Assembly (NCBI GenBank): GCA_026981635.1
Contig: JALSIF010000164.1
Location: forward strand, 1 to 17,970
Source: a bacterium
GTDB taxonomy: Bacteria > 4484-113 > JALSIF01
DNA length: 17,970 nucleotides
Reading direction: 5' to 3'
Of this stretch, positions 1 through 5,598 are shown in pieces. A program made the translations under genes and the position numbers. Within the stretch, counting starts at the first letter, position 1; the number at the start of each line of letters is the position of its first letter. The notes beneath the pieces are model-generated. The model made no database searches. It saw nothing but the letters and a program-made list of their open reading frames with translations, and was not told where the DNA came from.

Positions 1-239
1 ATAAGGTCACCGGAGTGGGGGTGCGCATCCAGGTCAAGGGGAGACTCAACGGCGCCGAGATGAGGCGCAAGGAGTGGTACCACTGGGGCAGGGTTCCCCT
101 GCAGACACTTAGGGCAAAGATTGACTACGCCCAGGCCACCGCCTACTGCTCCTATGGCACCATCGGGGTCAAGGTGTGGATCTACACCGGCGATGAGGTC
201 AAGGAAAAGGAAGGCCAGGCGGTAGGGGAGGTTTCGTGA
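1..239 (+). CDS. rpsC: Small-subunit ribosomal protein S3, C-terminal part
   Basis: This is the last ~79 codons of S3, which helps form the mRNA entry side of the 30S subunit. The frame is open from the first base of the window, so the gene is cut by the window edge; the GTG at 15 is internal. Recognition rests on the typical S3 C-terminal domain: a G-V[12 protein letters not shown] segment, then E-W-Y, G-R-V-P-L-x-T-L-R-A-x-I-D-Y, and a closing I-G-V-K-V-W-I-Y. The short charged tail after this ends in TGA at 237-239. One base separates it from rplP (TGAGATG junction), as expected in the S10 operon, so the two are probably translationally coupled. The identification is firm; the N-terminal KH domain lies outside the window. 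Confidence 0.97.
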   Translation, partial: KVTGVGVRIQVKGRLNGAEMRRKEWYHWGRVPLQTLRAKIDYAQATAYCSYGTIGVKVWIYTGDEVKEKEGQAVGEVS

Positions 240-240
240 G

Positions 241-657
241 ATGGTTCTGATGCCCAAAAAGACCAAGTGGCGCAAGTCCCAGCGCGGCCGGATGAAGGGG
301 AAGGCCTACCGCGGCTCAAACATTGACTTTGGCAACTTTGGCCTGATTGCGGTGGAGCCGGGCTGGATCACCGGGCGCCAGATTGAGGCGGCCCGCATCG
401 CCATGAACCGGGTGATCCGCAAGGTGGGCAAATACTGGATCCGCATCTTTCCTGACAAGCCCTACACCAAGAAGCCCCTGGAGACCCGCATGGGCAAGGG
501 CAAGGGCAATGTGGAGGGCTATGTGGCGGTGGTGCGGCCGGGACGGGTGCTGTTTGAGGTTGAGGTGCCAAACGAGGCCATCGCCCGCCGCGCCCTGCGC
601 CGGGCGGCCATGAAGCTGCCCATCAAGACCAAGTTCATCGCCAAGGAGCCCTTCTGA
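241..657 (+). CDS. rplP: Large-subunit ribosomal protein L16
   Basis: L16 (138 residues, normal for the family) sits near the A-site tRNA and peptidyl-transferase region of the 50S subunit. It is recognised by the N-terminal M-P-K-K-T-K-W-R-K, the G[20 protein letters not shown] segment and the R-M-G-K-G-K-G loop near residue 80. The ATG at 241 follows a GGGGAGG motif at 225-231 inside rpsC and is one base after the rpsC stop. The in-frame ATG at 250 (MPKKTKW) is a possible alternative and would match many family members better. The gene ends in another TGAGATG junction with rpmC. Nothing else is odd. Confidence 0.97.
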   Translation: MVLMPKKTKWRKSQRGRMKGKAYRGSNIDFGNFGLIAVEPGWITGRQIEAARIAMNRVIRKVGKYWIRIFPDKPYTKKPLETRMGKGKGNVEGYVAVVRPGRVLFEVEVPNEAIARRALRRAAMKLPIKTKFIAKEPF

Positions 658-658
658 G

Positions 659-904
659 ATGGCAAGCAGAAAGGCCAAGGAGTTTGCCAAGCTGAGCATC
701 AAGGAGCTGGAGGAGCGCCTGCGCGAGCTTCGCGCTGAGCTCTTCAACCTGCGCTTCCAGAAGTACACCGGCAGCCTGCACAACTACCGCAGACTGAGGG
801 AGGTGCGGCGCGACATCGCCCGGGTGCTCACCATCCTCACCCAGAAGCGCCGGGAGCTGGAGGAGCTTAAGCAGGCAGATGAAAAGTCGCCCGAGCAGGG
901 ATAG
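659..904 (+). CDS. rpmC: Large-subunit ribosomal protein L29
   Basis: L29 is a two-helix coiled-coil protein at the polypeptide exit tunnel, near the docking site for SRP and trigger factor. The sequence shows the family pattern: a basic N-terminus, then L-S-I-K-E-L-E-E-R-L, L-F-N-L-R-F-Q, and a helical R-R-L-R-E-V-R-R-D-I-A-R segment. At 81 residues it is somewhat longer than the usual 60-72, the excess being a charged C-terminal end (E-E-L-K-Q-A-D-E-K-S-P-E-Q-G). An AAGGAG at 643-648 in rplP precedes the ATG at 659. The stop is the first of three TAG codons in the ATAG repeat at 901-912. Confidence 0.95.
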   Translation: MASRKAKEFAKLSIKELEERLRELRAELFNLRFQKYTGSLHNYRRLREVRRDIARVLTILTQKRRELEELKQADEKSPEQG

Positions 905-912
905 ATAGATAG
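901..912 (+). repeat. ATAG tetranucleotide repeat giving TAG stops in all three frames
   Basis: Three exact copies of ATAG sit at the end of rpmC. The three TAG triplets begin at 902, 906 and 910 and so fall in three different frames. The first is the true rpmC stop; the other two would stop any frame-shifted ribosome before rpsQ. It may be chance or a slippage-generated microsatellite. Confidence 0.7.
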
Positions 913-934
913 TTATTTCGGGAGATAGGTGACC

Positions 935-1456
935 ATGGCGCGCAAGACCAAAGTGGGAGTAGTGGTGTCCAACAAGATGGACAAGTCGGTGGTGGTCAGG
1001 GTGGAGTTTCGCCGCCGCCACCCCCTCTACAAGAAGGTGGTGCGCCGGTTCTCCAAGTTCATGGCCCATGACGAGAACAATGAGTGTCAGATCGGCGACC
1101 TGGTCCGCATCGTGGAGACCAGGCCGCTCTCCAAGCGCAAGCGCTGGATGGTGGAGGAGATCCTGGAGAAGGCGGTCCACCCCGAGGTGAAGGTGGAGCC
1201 GCTGGAGCAGGAGGCCCAGGTGGAGGAAGAGGAGGTGGCCGAGGTGCTGGGCCACGTAGGGGAGGGGGAGACGGATATCCAGGCAGCGGAGGAAGCCAGC
1301 CAGCAGACCGAGGCCGGGGCGGGGGAGCCCGTTGAGGTCCCGGCCGAGGGCGAGGGAGAGGATGAGGTGGAGGTTGCGGTTGAGTTTGAAGAGCAGGAGA
1401 GCGGCAGTGGCGACCAGGTGGATGATGAAGAGCCCCCCGAGGAGAAACAGTCATGA
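935..1456 (+). CDS. rpsQ: Small-subunit ribosomal protein S17 with long acidic C-terminal extension
   Basis: Residues 1-80 are a normal S17, a primary 16S rRNA binder: [14 protein letters not shown] near the start, H-P-L-Y-K-K, then [20 protein letters not shown]17 usually ends about here (80-90 residues). This protein continues for about 93 more residues (81-173), with 34 Asp/Glu and only 2 Lys/Arg, low in aromatics and rich in Gly, Ala, Val and Gln. It therefore looks like a disordered acidic tail. ATG 935 is preferred over the upstream GTG at 929 because GGGAG at 920-924 is 10 bases away and the family begins M-A-R; with GTG the protein is two residues longer. The stop overlaps the rplN start (ATGA), which shows that the frame is used to the end. 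The function of the tail is unknown. Confidence 0.95.
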   Translation: MARKTKVGVVVSNKMDKSVVVRVEFRRRHPLYKKVVRRFSKFMAHDENNECQIGDLVRIVETRPLSKRKRWMVEEILEKAVHPEVKVEPLEQEAQVEEEEVAEVLGHVGEGETDIQAAEEASQQTEAGAGEPVEVPAEGEGEDEVEVAVEFEEQESGSGDQVDDEEPPEEKQS

Positions 1457-1824
1457 TCCGGCAGGAGACCAGGCTCAAGGTGGCCGACAACTCGGGCGCG
1501 CGGGAGATCCTTACCATCCGCATCCTGGGCCGCTCCACCAGTCCGGTGGGTAGTGTGGGCGACATCATCGTCGCCACCGTCAAGCAGGCCTCCCCCCGCG
1601 CCCAGATCAAGAAGGGGGATGTGGTCTTTGCGGTCATCGTCCGCACCCGGGCGCCCATCCGGCGGCGGGACGGGACGGTAGTCCGCTTTGACGACAATGC
1701 GGCGGTGATCATTGACCCCTCCACCCGCTCCCCCAAGGGAACCCGGGTGTTTGGGCCGGTGGCCCGCGAGCTTCGCCAGAAGGGATTCATGAAGATCGTC
1801 TCGCTTGCCCCGGAGGTGCTCTGA
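1453..1824 (+). CDS. rplN: Large-subunit ribosomal protein L14
   Basis: L14 (123 residues, standard) lies at the 30S-50S interface, where it contacts L19 and the S12 side of 16S rRNA. Diagnostic segments are the N-terminal [26 protein letters not shown], the [13 protein letters not shown] segment, and the C-terminal [12 protein letters not shown]. It begins inside the rpsQ stop (ATGA at 1453-1456), so its translation is probably coupled to S17, including its acidic tail. A CGAGGAG motif just upstream within rpsQ can serve as the ribosome binding site. Confidence 0.98.
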   Translation: MIRQETRLKVADNSGAREILTIRILGRSTSPVGSVGDIIVATVKQASPRAQIKKGDVVFAVIVRTRAPIRRRDGTVVRFDDNAAVIIDPSTRSPKGTRVFGPVARELRQKGFMKIVSLAPEVL

Positions 1825-1825
1825 G

Positions 1826-2194
1826 ATGGCGAGGAAGGCGAAGAAGAAGGCCAAGGGAGCAGACCGTAGAGTCCCCAAGCTGAATGTGAAGCGGGGGGAC
1901 ACGGTGCTCATCATTGCCGGTGACGACAAGGGCAAGCGGGGCAAGGTGCTTGAGGTCTACCCGCGCGAGCAGAAGGTGCTGGTGGAGGGGATAAACATGG
2001 TCAAGAAGCACGTGCAGCCCACCCAGTTTGGGGAGGAGGGCCACGTGATTGACAAGCCGATGCCCATCCACGTCTCCAACGTGATGGTGATCTGCCCGGT
2101 GACCGGCAAGCCGGGCAAGGTCTACCGCAAGTTTGTGGACGGCAGGTGGCGCCGCTTCCACAAGGTGAGCGGGGAGCTGCTGGACAAGGACTGA
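1826..2194 (+). CDS. rplX: Large-subunit ribosomal protein L24
   Basis: L24 initiates 50S assembly and sits by the exit tunnel. It is recognised by the KOW motif at residues ~22-45 (V-K-R-G-D-T-V, I-A-G-D-D-K-G-K-R-G-K-V), followed by V-E-G-I-N-M-V-K-K-H and P-I-H-V-S-N-V-M. ATG 1826 is chosen: GGAGG at 1812-1816 is well placed, and the start follows the rplN stop in a TGAGATG junction. The protein is 122 residues, longer than the usual ~104, with a basic, lysine-rich leader of about 18 residues. Many L24 proteins carry a C-terminal zinc-like CPxCGK...CxxCGE pattern. Here it reads C-P-V-T-G-K (Cys90, Thr93), and the second pair is lost (H-K-V-S-G-E). Confidence 0.96.
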   Translation: MARKAKKKAKGADRRVPKLNVKRGDTVLIIAGDDKGKRGKVLEVYPREQKVLVEGINMVKKHVQPTQFGEEGHVIDKPMPIHVSNVMVICPVTGKPGKVYRKFVDGRWRRFHKVSGELLDKD

Positions 2195-2206
2195 GGTGAC
2201 CCGACG

Positions 2207-2776
2207 ATGATGAAGTCGCCGCTACAGGTTGAGTGGGAGGAGAAGCTTCGCCAGGAGCTGTTTGAGGAGCTCGGCTACAAGAACATCATGCAGGTTCCCC
2301 GGCTGGTAAAGATCGTCCTAAACGCCGGCATCGGCGAGGGCAAGACCGACCCGCGCCAGATTGACAACGCGGTAAAGACCCTGACCATGATCTCGGGGCA
2401 AAAGGCGGTGGTCACCCGGGCCAAGAAGTCCATCGCCGGTTTTAAGCTTCGGGCGGGTAACCCCATCGGGGTGAAGGTGACTCTCAGGGGCAAGCTCATG
2501 TGGCACTTCCTCTACAAGCTTATCCACGTGGTCCTGCCCCGCACCCGCGACTTTCAAGGGGTGTCGGTGAGGTCCTTTGACGGGCAGGGCAACTTCTCCA
2601 TCGGCCTGGCCGACCAGCTGGTCTTCCCCGAGATCAGCTTTGACGAGGCCCAGTTCATCCACGGGCTGCAGGTGACCATCGTCACCACCGCCAAGAACGA
2701 CCTGGAGGCGGCCTACCTTCTGCATAAGCTGGGCATGCCCTTTAACGACTTTGAGCCGGCTAGGAAGGTGGCCTGA
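2207..2776 (+). CDS. rplE: Large-subunit ribosomal protein L5
   Basis: L5 binds 5S rRNA and contacts P-site tRNA. The 189-residue product has the family hallmarks: Q-V-P-R-L-V-K-I-V-L-N-A-G-I-G, T-M-I-S-G-Q-K-A-V-V-T-R-A-K-K-S-I-A-G-F-K-L-R-A-G, G-V-K-V-T-L-R-G, L-P-R-T-R-D-F-Q-G-V, and F-P-E-I-S-F-D in the C-terminal half. It is about 10 residues longer than average, split between the two ends. A GAGGTGA at 2193-2199 gives good spacing to ATG 2207; the next codon is also ATG (2210). The following gap to rpsN is 13 bases. Confidence 0.98.
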   Translation: MMKSPLQVEWEEKLRQELFEELGYKNIMQVPRLVKIVLNAGIGEGKTDPRQIDNAVKTLTMISGQKAVVTRAKKSIAGFKLRAGNPIGVKVTLRGKLMWHFLYKLIHVVLPRTRDFQGVSVRSFDGQGNFSIGLADQLVFPEISFDEAQFIHGLQVTIVTTAKNDLEAAYLLHKLGMPFNDFEPARKVA

Positions 2777-2789
2777 GGGGTGATCAAGG

Positions 2790-2978
2790 ATGGCTAAGAA
2801 GTGCAAGATCGTAAAGGACATGATGAAACCGCCCAAGTTCTCCACCCGGCGCAAGAACCGGTGTAGAATTACCGGCCGCCCGCGGGGCTATATCCGCTAC
2901 TTTGGCGTCTGTCGGGTGAAGTTTAGGGAGCTGGCCCTGGCGGGCAAACTCCCTGGAGTGCGCAAGGCAAGCTGGTAG
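2790..2978 (+). CDS. rpsN: Small-subunit ribosomal protein S14, short (zinc-type) form with half of the zinc ligands lost
   Basis: This S14 is in the 3' head domain of the 30S subunit. Its length (62 residues) and its ending, [11 protein letters not shown], are those of the short zinc-binding type. That type normally coordinates zinc with C-x2-C...C-x2-C. Here the two knuckles read C25-R-I-T28 and C41-R-V-K44, so one cysteine of each pair is replaced (Thr, Lys). Four-cysteine zinc binding is therefore not expected, although Cys5 is an additional cysteine. A GAGGGGTGA motif at 2775-2783 precedes the ATG. The gene lies in its standard place between rplE and rpsH. Confidence 0.97.
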   Translation: MAKKCKIVKDMMKPPKFSTRRKNRCRITGRPRGYIRYFGVCRVKFRELALAGKLPGVRKASW

Positions 2979-2983
2979 GAGCC

Positions 2984-3406
2984 ATGGTTAGAACTGACCC
3001 AATCGCTGACTTCATCACCATCATCCGAAACGGGGTGATGGCCCGCAAGGAGTGGGTGCTCACCGAAAACTCGCGCATCCTGAGGGAGATCGCCAAGATC
3101 TTAAAGCGCGAGGGATATATTGCCGACTGGGAGGTGGTGCCCGACGAGCGGCGCCACGCCATGAAGGGGGGCACCCGGCTAAAGATCCACCTAAAGTATG
3201 TGGACCCCGAGAGGCGCAAGTCGCCCCTGCAGGGGATTAGAAGGGTGAGCAAGCCGGGCCGGCGGATCTATGCGGGGGCCGACGAGATCCCCAGCACCCT
3301 TAACGGCCTCGGCATCACCATCCTCACCACCAGCAAGGGACTGAAGACCGACCGCGAGGCGCGCCGTGAGCACATCGGCGGCGAGATCATGATCCAGGTC
3401 TGGTAG
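2984..3406 (+). CDS. rpsH: Small-subunit ribosomal protein S8
   Basis: S8 binds the central domain of 16S rRNA and is an assembly protein; in E. coli it is also the repressor of the spc operon. Family segments are [12 protein letters not shown] at the start, [28 protein letters not shown], and the C-terminal [13 protein letters not shown]...[10 protein letters not shown]. Its 140 residues are near normal (130-135). The start is five bases after the rpsN stop. No S8 operator-like hairpin was recognised nearby. Confidence 0.98.
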   Translation: MVRTDPIADFITIIRNGVMARKEWVLTENSRILREIAKILKREGYIADWEVVPDERRHAMKGGTRLKIHLKYVDPERRKSPLQGIRRVSKPGRRIYAGADEIPSTLNGLGITILTTSKGLKTDREARREHIGGEIMIQVW

Positions 3407-3408
3407 CC

Positions 3409-3957
3409 ATGAGCAGGATAGGCAGACTACCGGTTGAGATCCCCTCCGGTGTGGAGGTCAAGGTGGAGGGGCGCACCATCACGGTGAAGGGACCCAAGGG
3501 GGAGCTCTCCTACACCGTCCCCGAACCGATTGAGTTTACGGTGGAGGAGGGGCGCATCACCTTTACCCGGCCAAACGACCGCCCCAAGGTGCGCGCCCTG
3601 CACGGCACCGCCCGGGCCATCACCAACAACATGGTAATCGGCGTAACCCAGGGCTTTAAGAAGGAGCTTGAGGTGCGCGGGGTGGGGTATAGGGCCCAGA
3701 AGAAGGGAAACACCCTGGTCCTTCAGGTGGGCTTTTCCCACCCGGTGGAGATTGAGATCCCCAAGGAGAGCGGGGTGGAGTTTTCCCTGGAGGGAAACCG
3801 CATCATCCTTACCGGCATTGACAAGCACCTGGTGGGTCACTACGCCGCCCTGATCCGCAAGGTGAGGCCCCCCGAGCCCTACAAGGGCAAGGGGATCAGA
3901 TATGTGGGCGAGTACGTGCGCCAGAAGGCGGGCAAGGCGGCGGCCACCGGTGCCTAG
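3409..3957 (+). CDS. rplF: Large-subunit ribosomal protein L6
   Basis: L6 (182 residues) is at the factor-binding centre of the 50S subunit, next to the sarcin-ricin loop. The protein starts [11 protein letters not shown] and has V-K-G-P-K-G-E-L in the first of its two related domains. The second domain contains V-R-G-V-G-Y-R-A-Q and ends with [14 protein letters not shown] short [10 protein letters not shown] tail closes it. The start lies two bases after the rpsH stop (TAGCCATG) with no strong Shine-Dalgarno, so coupling to S8 translation is likely. Confidence 0.98.
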   Translation: MSRIGRLPVEIPSGVEVKVEGRTITVKGPKGELSYTVPEPIEFTVEEGRITFTRPNDRPKVRALHGTARAITNNMVIGVTQGFKKELEVRGVGYRAQKKGNTLVLQVGFSHPVEIEIPKESGVEFSLEGNRIILTGIDKHLVGHYAALIRKVRPPEPYKGKGIRYVGEYVRQKAGKAAATGA

Positions 3958-3967
3958 CCGGGTAGGA

Positions 3968-3997
3968 ATGGCAGTGAGCTTTGAGGAGTGGGCTTAG
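3968..3997 (+). CDS. Possible nine-residue leader ORF between rplF and rplR
   Basis: A minimal ORF (ATG 3968 to TAG 3995-3997; MAVSFEEWA) fills most of the 41-base gap between rplF and rplR. It ends one base before the rplR ATG, a TAGGATG junction like others here. Its two Glu codons (GAGGAG, 3983-3988) are also the rplR ribosome binding site. It could be a coupling leader or simply chance. There is no good Shine-Dalgarno for the ATG at 3968, so confidence that it is translated is low. Confidence 0.2.
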   Translation: MAVSFEEWA

Positions 3998-3998
3998 G

Positions 3999-4367
3999 AT
4001 GGCAAGGATCAAGAACCGAAGGTTTGGCCGGCTGATCCGCCACAAGCGGATCCGCAAGAAGATCTCGGGTACCCCCGAGGTCCCGCGGCTGGCGGTGTTT
4101 AAGAGCCTGCGCCACATCCACGCCCAGATCATTGACGATACAAAGGGCCACACCCTGGTCTCCGCCTCCAGCGTGGAGCGGGAGCTCCGCCCCAAGATGG
4201 AGGGCAAGAGCAAGACCGAGCAGGCCAAGCTGGTGGGCGAGATCATCGCCGAGCGGGCGCTGGCCAAGGGGATCACCCAGGTGGTCTTTGACCGCGGCGG
4301 GAGCAAGTATCACGGCCGGGTCAAGGCGCTGGCCGAGGCGGCCCGGGAGAAGGGGCTAAAGTTCTAG
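3999..4367 (+). CDS. rplR: Large-subunit ribosomal protein L18
   Basis: L18 binds 5S rRNA together with L5. It shows the basic N-terminus [20 protein letters not shown], then H-I-H-A-Q-I-I-D-D, and the C-terminal V-V-F-D-R-G-G...[22 protein letters not shown] 3999 gives 122 residues, typical of the family. GAGGAG at 3983-3988 is 10 bases upstream. An in-frame TTG at 3981 would add six residues that the family lacks and lacks a suitable ribosome binding site, so it was rejected. Confidence 0.98.
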   Translation: MARIKNRRFGRLIRHKRIRKKISGTPEVPRLAVFKSLRHIHAQIIDDTKGHTLVSASSVERELRPKMEGKSKTEQAKLVGEIIAERALAKGITQVVFDRGGSKYHGRVKALAEAAREKGLKF

Positions 4368-4380
4368 CGAGGTAGCACCC

Positions 4381-5121
4381 ATGGGAATGGAAAGGCAGAC
4401 AGGTTTTGCACCCTCACCAGAGCAGGAGCTGCAGGAGGAGGTCATCTTCATCAACCGAGTGGCCAAAGTGGTCAAGGGAGGCCGTCGCTTCAGCTTTACT
4501 GCCCTGGTGGTGGTGGGTGACCGCAGGGACCGGGTTGGTCTGGGCTACGGCCGGGGAAGCGAGGTGACCATCGCCATCCAGAAGGCGGTGCAGGACGCCA
4601 AGCGAAACATGATCAAGGTGGTCAAGAACAAGCAGGGCAACACCGTCCCCTACGAGCTTAGGCACAAGTACTGCGCCTCGCGGGTGATCATCAAGCCGGC
4701 CCGGCCGGGAACCGGGGTGATCGCCGGCGGTCCCGCCCGGCCCATCTTTGCCCTGGCCGGGATTCAGGATGTGACCTGCAAGTATCACGGTTCCAACAAC
4801 CCCATCAACTGTGCCCGGGTGGTATTTGAGGCGCTGAAAAGCTACCGCCACCCCAAGGAGATCCTCGCCTGGCGGCGGGCGGAGCCCCAGAAGCTCAGCG
4901 TGATGGAGGTAATTGAGCAGAAGCACAGGGAGATCAGGAGCCAGCTGAGGGAACTTGAGGGCATCCCGCCGGAGATGGCCGAGGGGGAGGACGTGGAGAC
5001 CCAGGAGGCCATCGCCGAGGCGGAGATGGCGGAGGTGGAAGGACAGGGCGAGGCCGAGGTTCCGGAGGAGGCTGAGGCTGTCCCCCAGGAGGGGGAGACC
5101 CCGGAGGCTGAGGAGGAGTAG
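4381..5121 (+). CDS. rpsE: Small-subunit ribosomal protein S5 with acidic C-terminal extension
   Basis: S5 lines the mRNA entry channel and affects decoding accuracy. The dsRNA-binding-like N domain spans about residues 20-82 (I-N-R-V-A-K-V-V-K-G-G-R-R-F-S-F, then G-L-G-Y-G-R-G-S-E-V). The C domain spans about 90-155 (K-P-A-R-P-G-T-G-V-I-A-G-G-P-A-R, G-S-N-N-P-I-N). S5 normally ends near residue 160-170. This one has 246 residues: a charged helical stretch at 170-193, then a Glu-rich tail in which residues 201-246 contain 20 Asp/Glu and no Lys/Arg. GAGGT at 4369-4373 precedes ATG 4381; the ATG at 4387 is an alternative. The tail ends three bases before rplO, where rpmD would normally be. It parallels the tail on S17. 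Confidence 0.96.
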   Translation: MGMERQTGFAPSPEQELQEEVIFINRVAKVVKGGRRFSFTALVVVGDRRDRVGLGYGRGSEVTIAIQKAVQDAKRNMIKVVKNKQGNTVPYELRHKYCASRVIIKPARPGTGVIAGGPARPIFALAGIQDVTCKYHGSNNPINCARVVFEALKSYRHPKEILAWRRAEPQKLSVMEVIEQKHREIRSQLRELEGIPPEMAEGEDVETQEAIAEAEMAEVEGQGEAEVPEEAEAVPQEGETPEAEEE

Positions 5122-5124
5122 GCG

Positions 5125-5574
5125 ATGGGCAGGATACCCCAGATCAAGCACCCCTCTTTTGCCGGCCGCCGAAAGAGGGTGGGCCGGGGAATCGGCTCGG
5201 GCCACGGCAAGACCTGCGGCCGGGGCACCAAGGGCCAGAAGTCCAGAAGCGGCGACAACGTCCATCCCCGCTTTGAGGGCGGTCAGACCTCCCTCATCCT
5301 TCACCTACCCAAACTAGGTGGTTTCAAGCGAACCAACCAGATCCGCTACGGGGTGATCAATGTGGGGGAGCTAAACGAGATGGAGGGAAGGGACCAGTTT
5401 GACCTGGCCTTCTTCAAGCAGATCGGCATCATTGACCGCAAGCACCCCAAGGTGAAGGTGCTGGGGGAGGGCGAACTTTCCCGCAAGATCACCGTCTATG
5501 CCCACGCCTTCTCTAAGAGTGCCAAGGAGAAGATTGAGGCGGCCGGGGGGCAGGCGATGGTGGTGGAGGATTAG
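5125..5574 (+). CDS. rplO: Large-subunit ribosomal protein L15
   Basis: L15 (149 residues, normal) is a late-assembly 23S rRNA binder. The long basic N-terminal arm carries R-K-R-V-G-R-G-I-G-S-G-H-G-K-T-C-G-R-G-T-K-G-Q as overlapping signature pieces, followed by R-F-E-G-G-Q-T and L-P-K-L-G-G-F-K. The C-terminal domain ends with I-E-A-A-G-G-Q-A-M-V-V. Its ribosome binding site is AGGAGGAG at 5111-5118, which lies inside the coding sequence of the S5 tail. The gene follows rpsE directly; there is no rpmD between them. Confidence 0.98.
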   Translation: MGRIPQIKHPSFAGRRKRVGRGIGSGHGKTCGRGTKGQKSRSGDNVHPRFEGGQTSLILHLPKLGGFKRTNQIRYGVINVGELNEMEGRDQFDLAFFKQIGIIDRKHPKVKVLGEGELSRKITVYAHAFSKSAKEKIEAAGGQAMVVED

Positions 5575-5598
5575 CTATTCTGATAGGCGGGGCATGAC

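Noticed and set aside
929-931. GTG start for rpsQ
   Set aside because: Too close (4 bases) to GGGAG and adds two residues absent from the family; ATG 935 is better spaced.
1087-1944. Minus-strand open frame (285 codons) opposite rpsQ, rplN and rplX
   Set aside because: Ser/Pro-rich shadow of the acidic S17 tail and L14; no recognisable domain and no ribosome binding logic.
4414-5304. Long minus-strand open frame (296 codons) opposite rpsE and rplO
   Set aside because: Low-complexity Leu/His/Gly-rich product without family features, lying opposite two certain genes; a by-product of GC-rich codon use.
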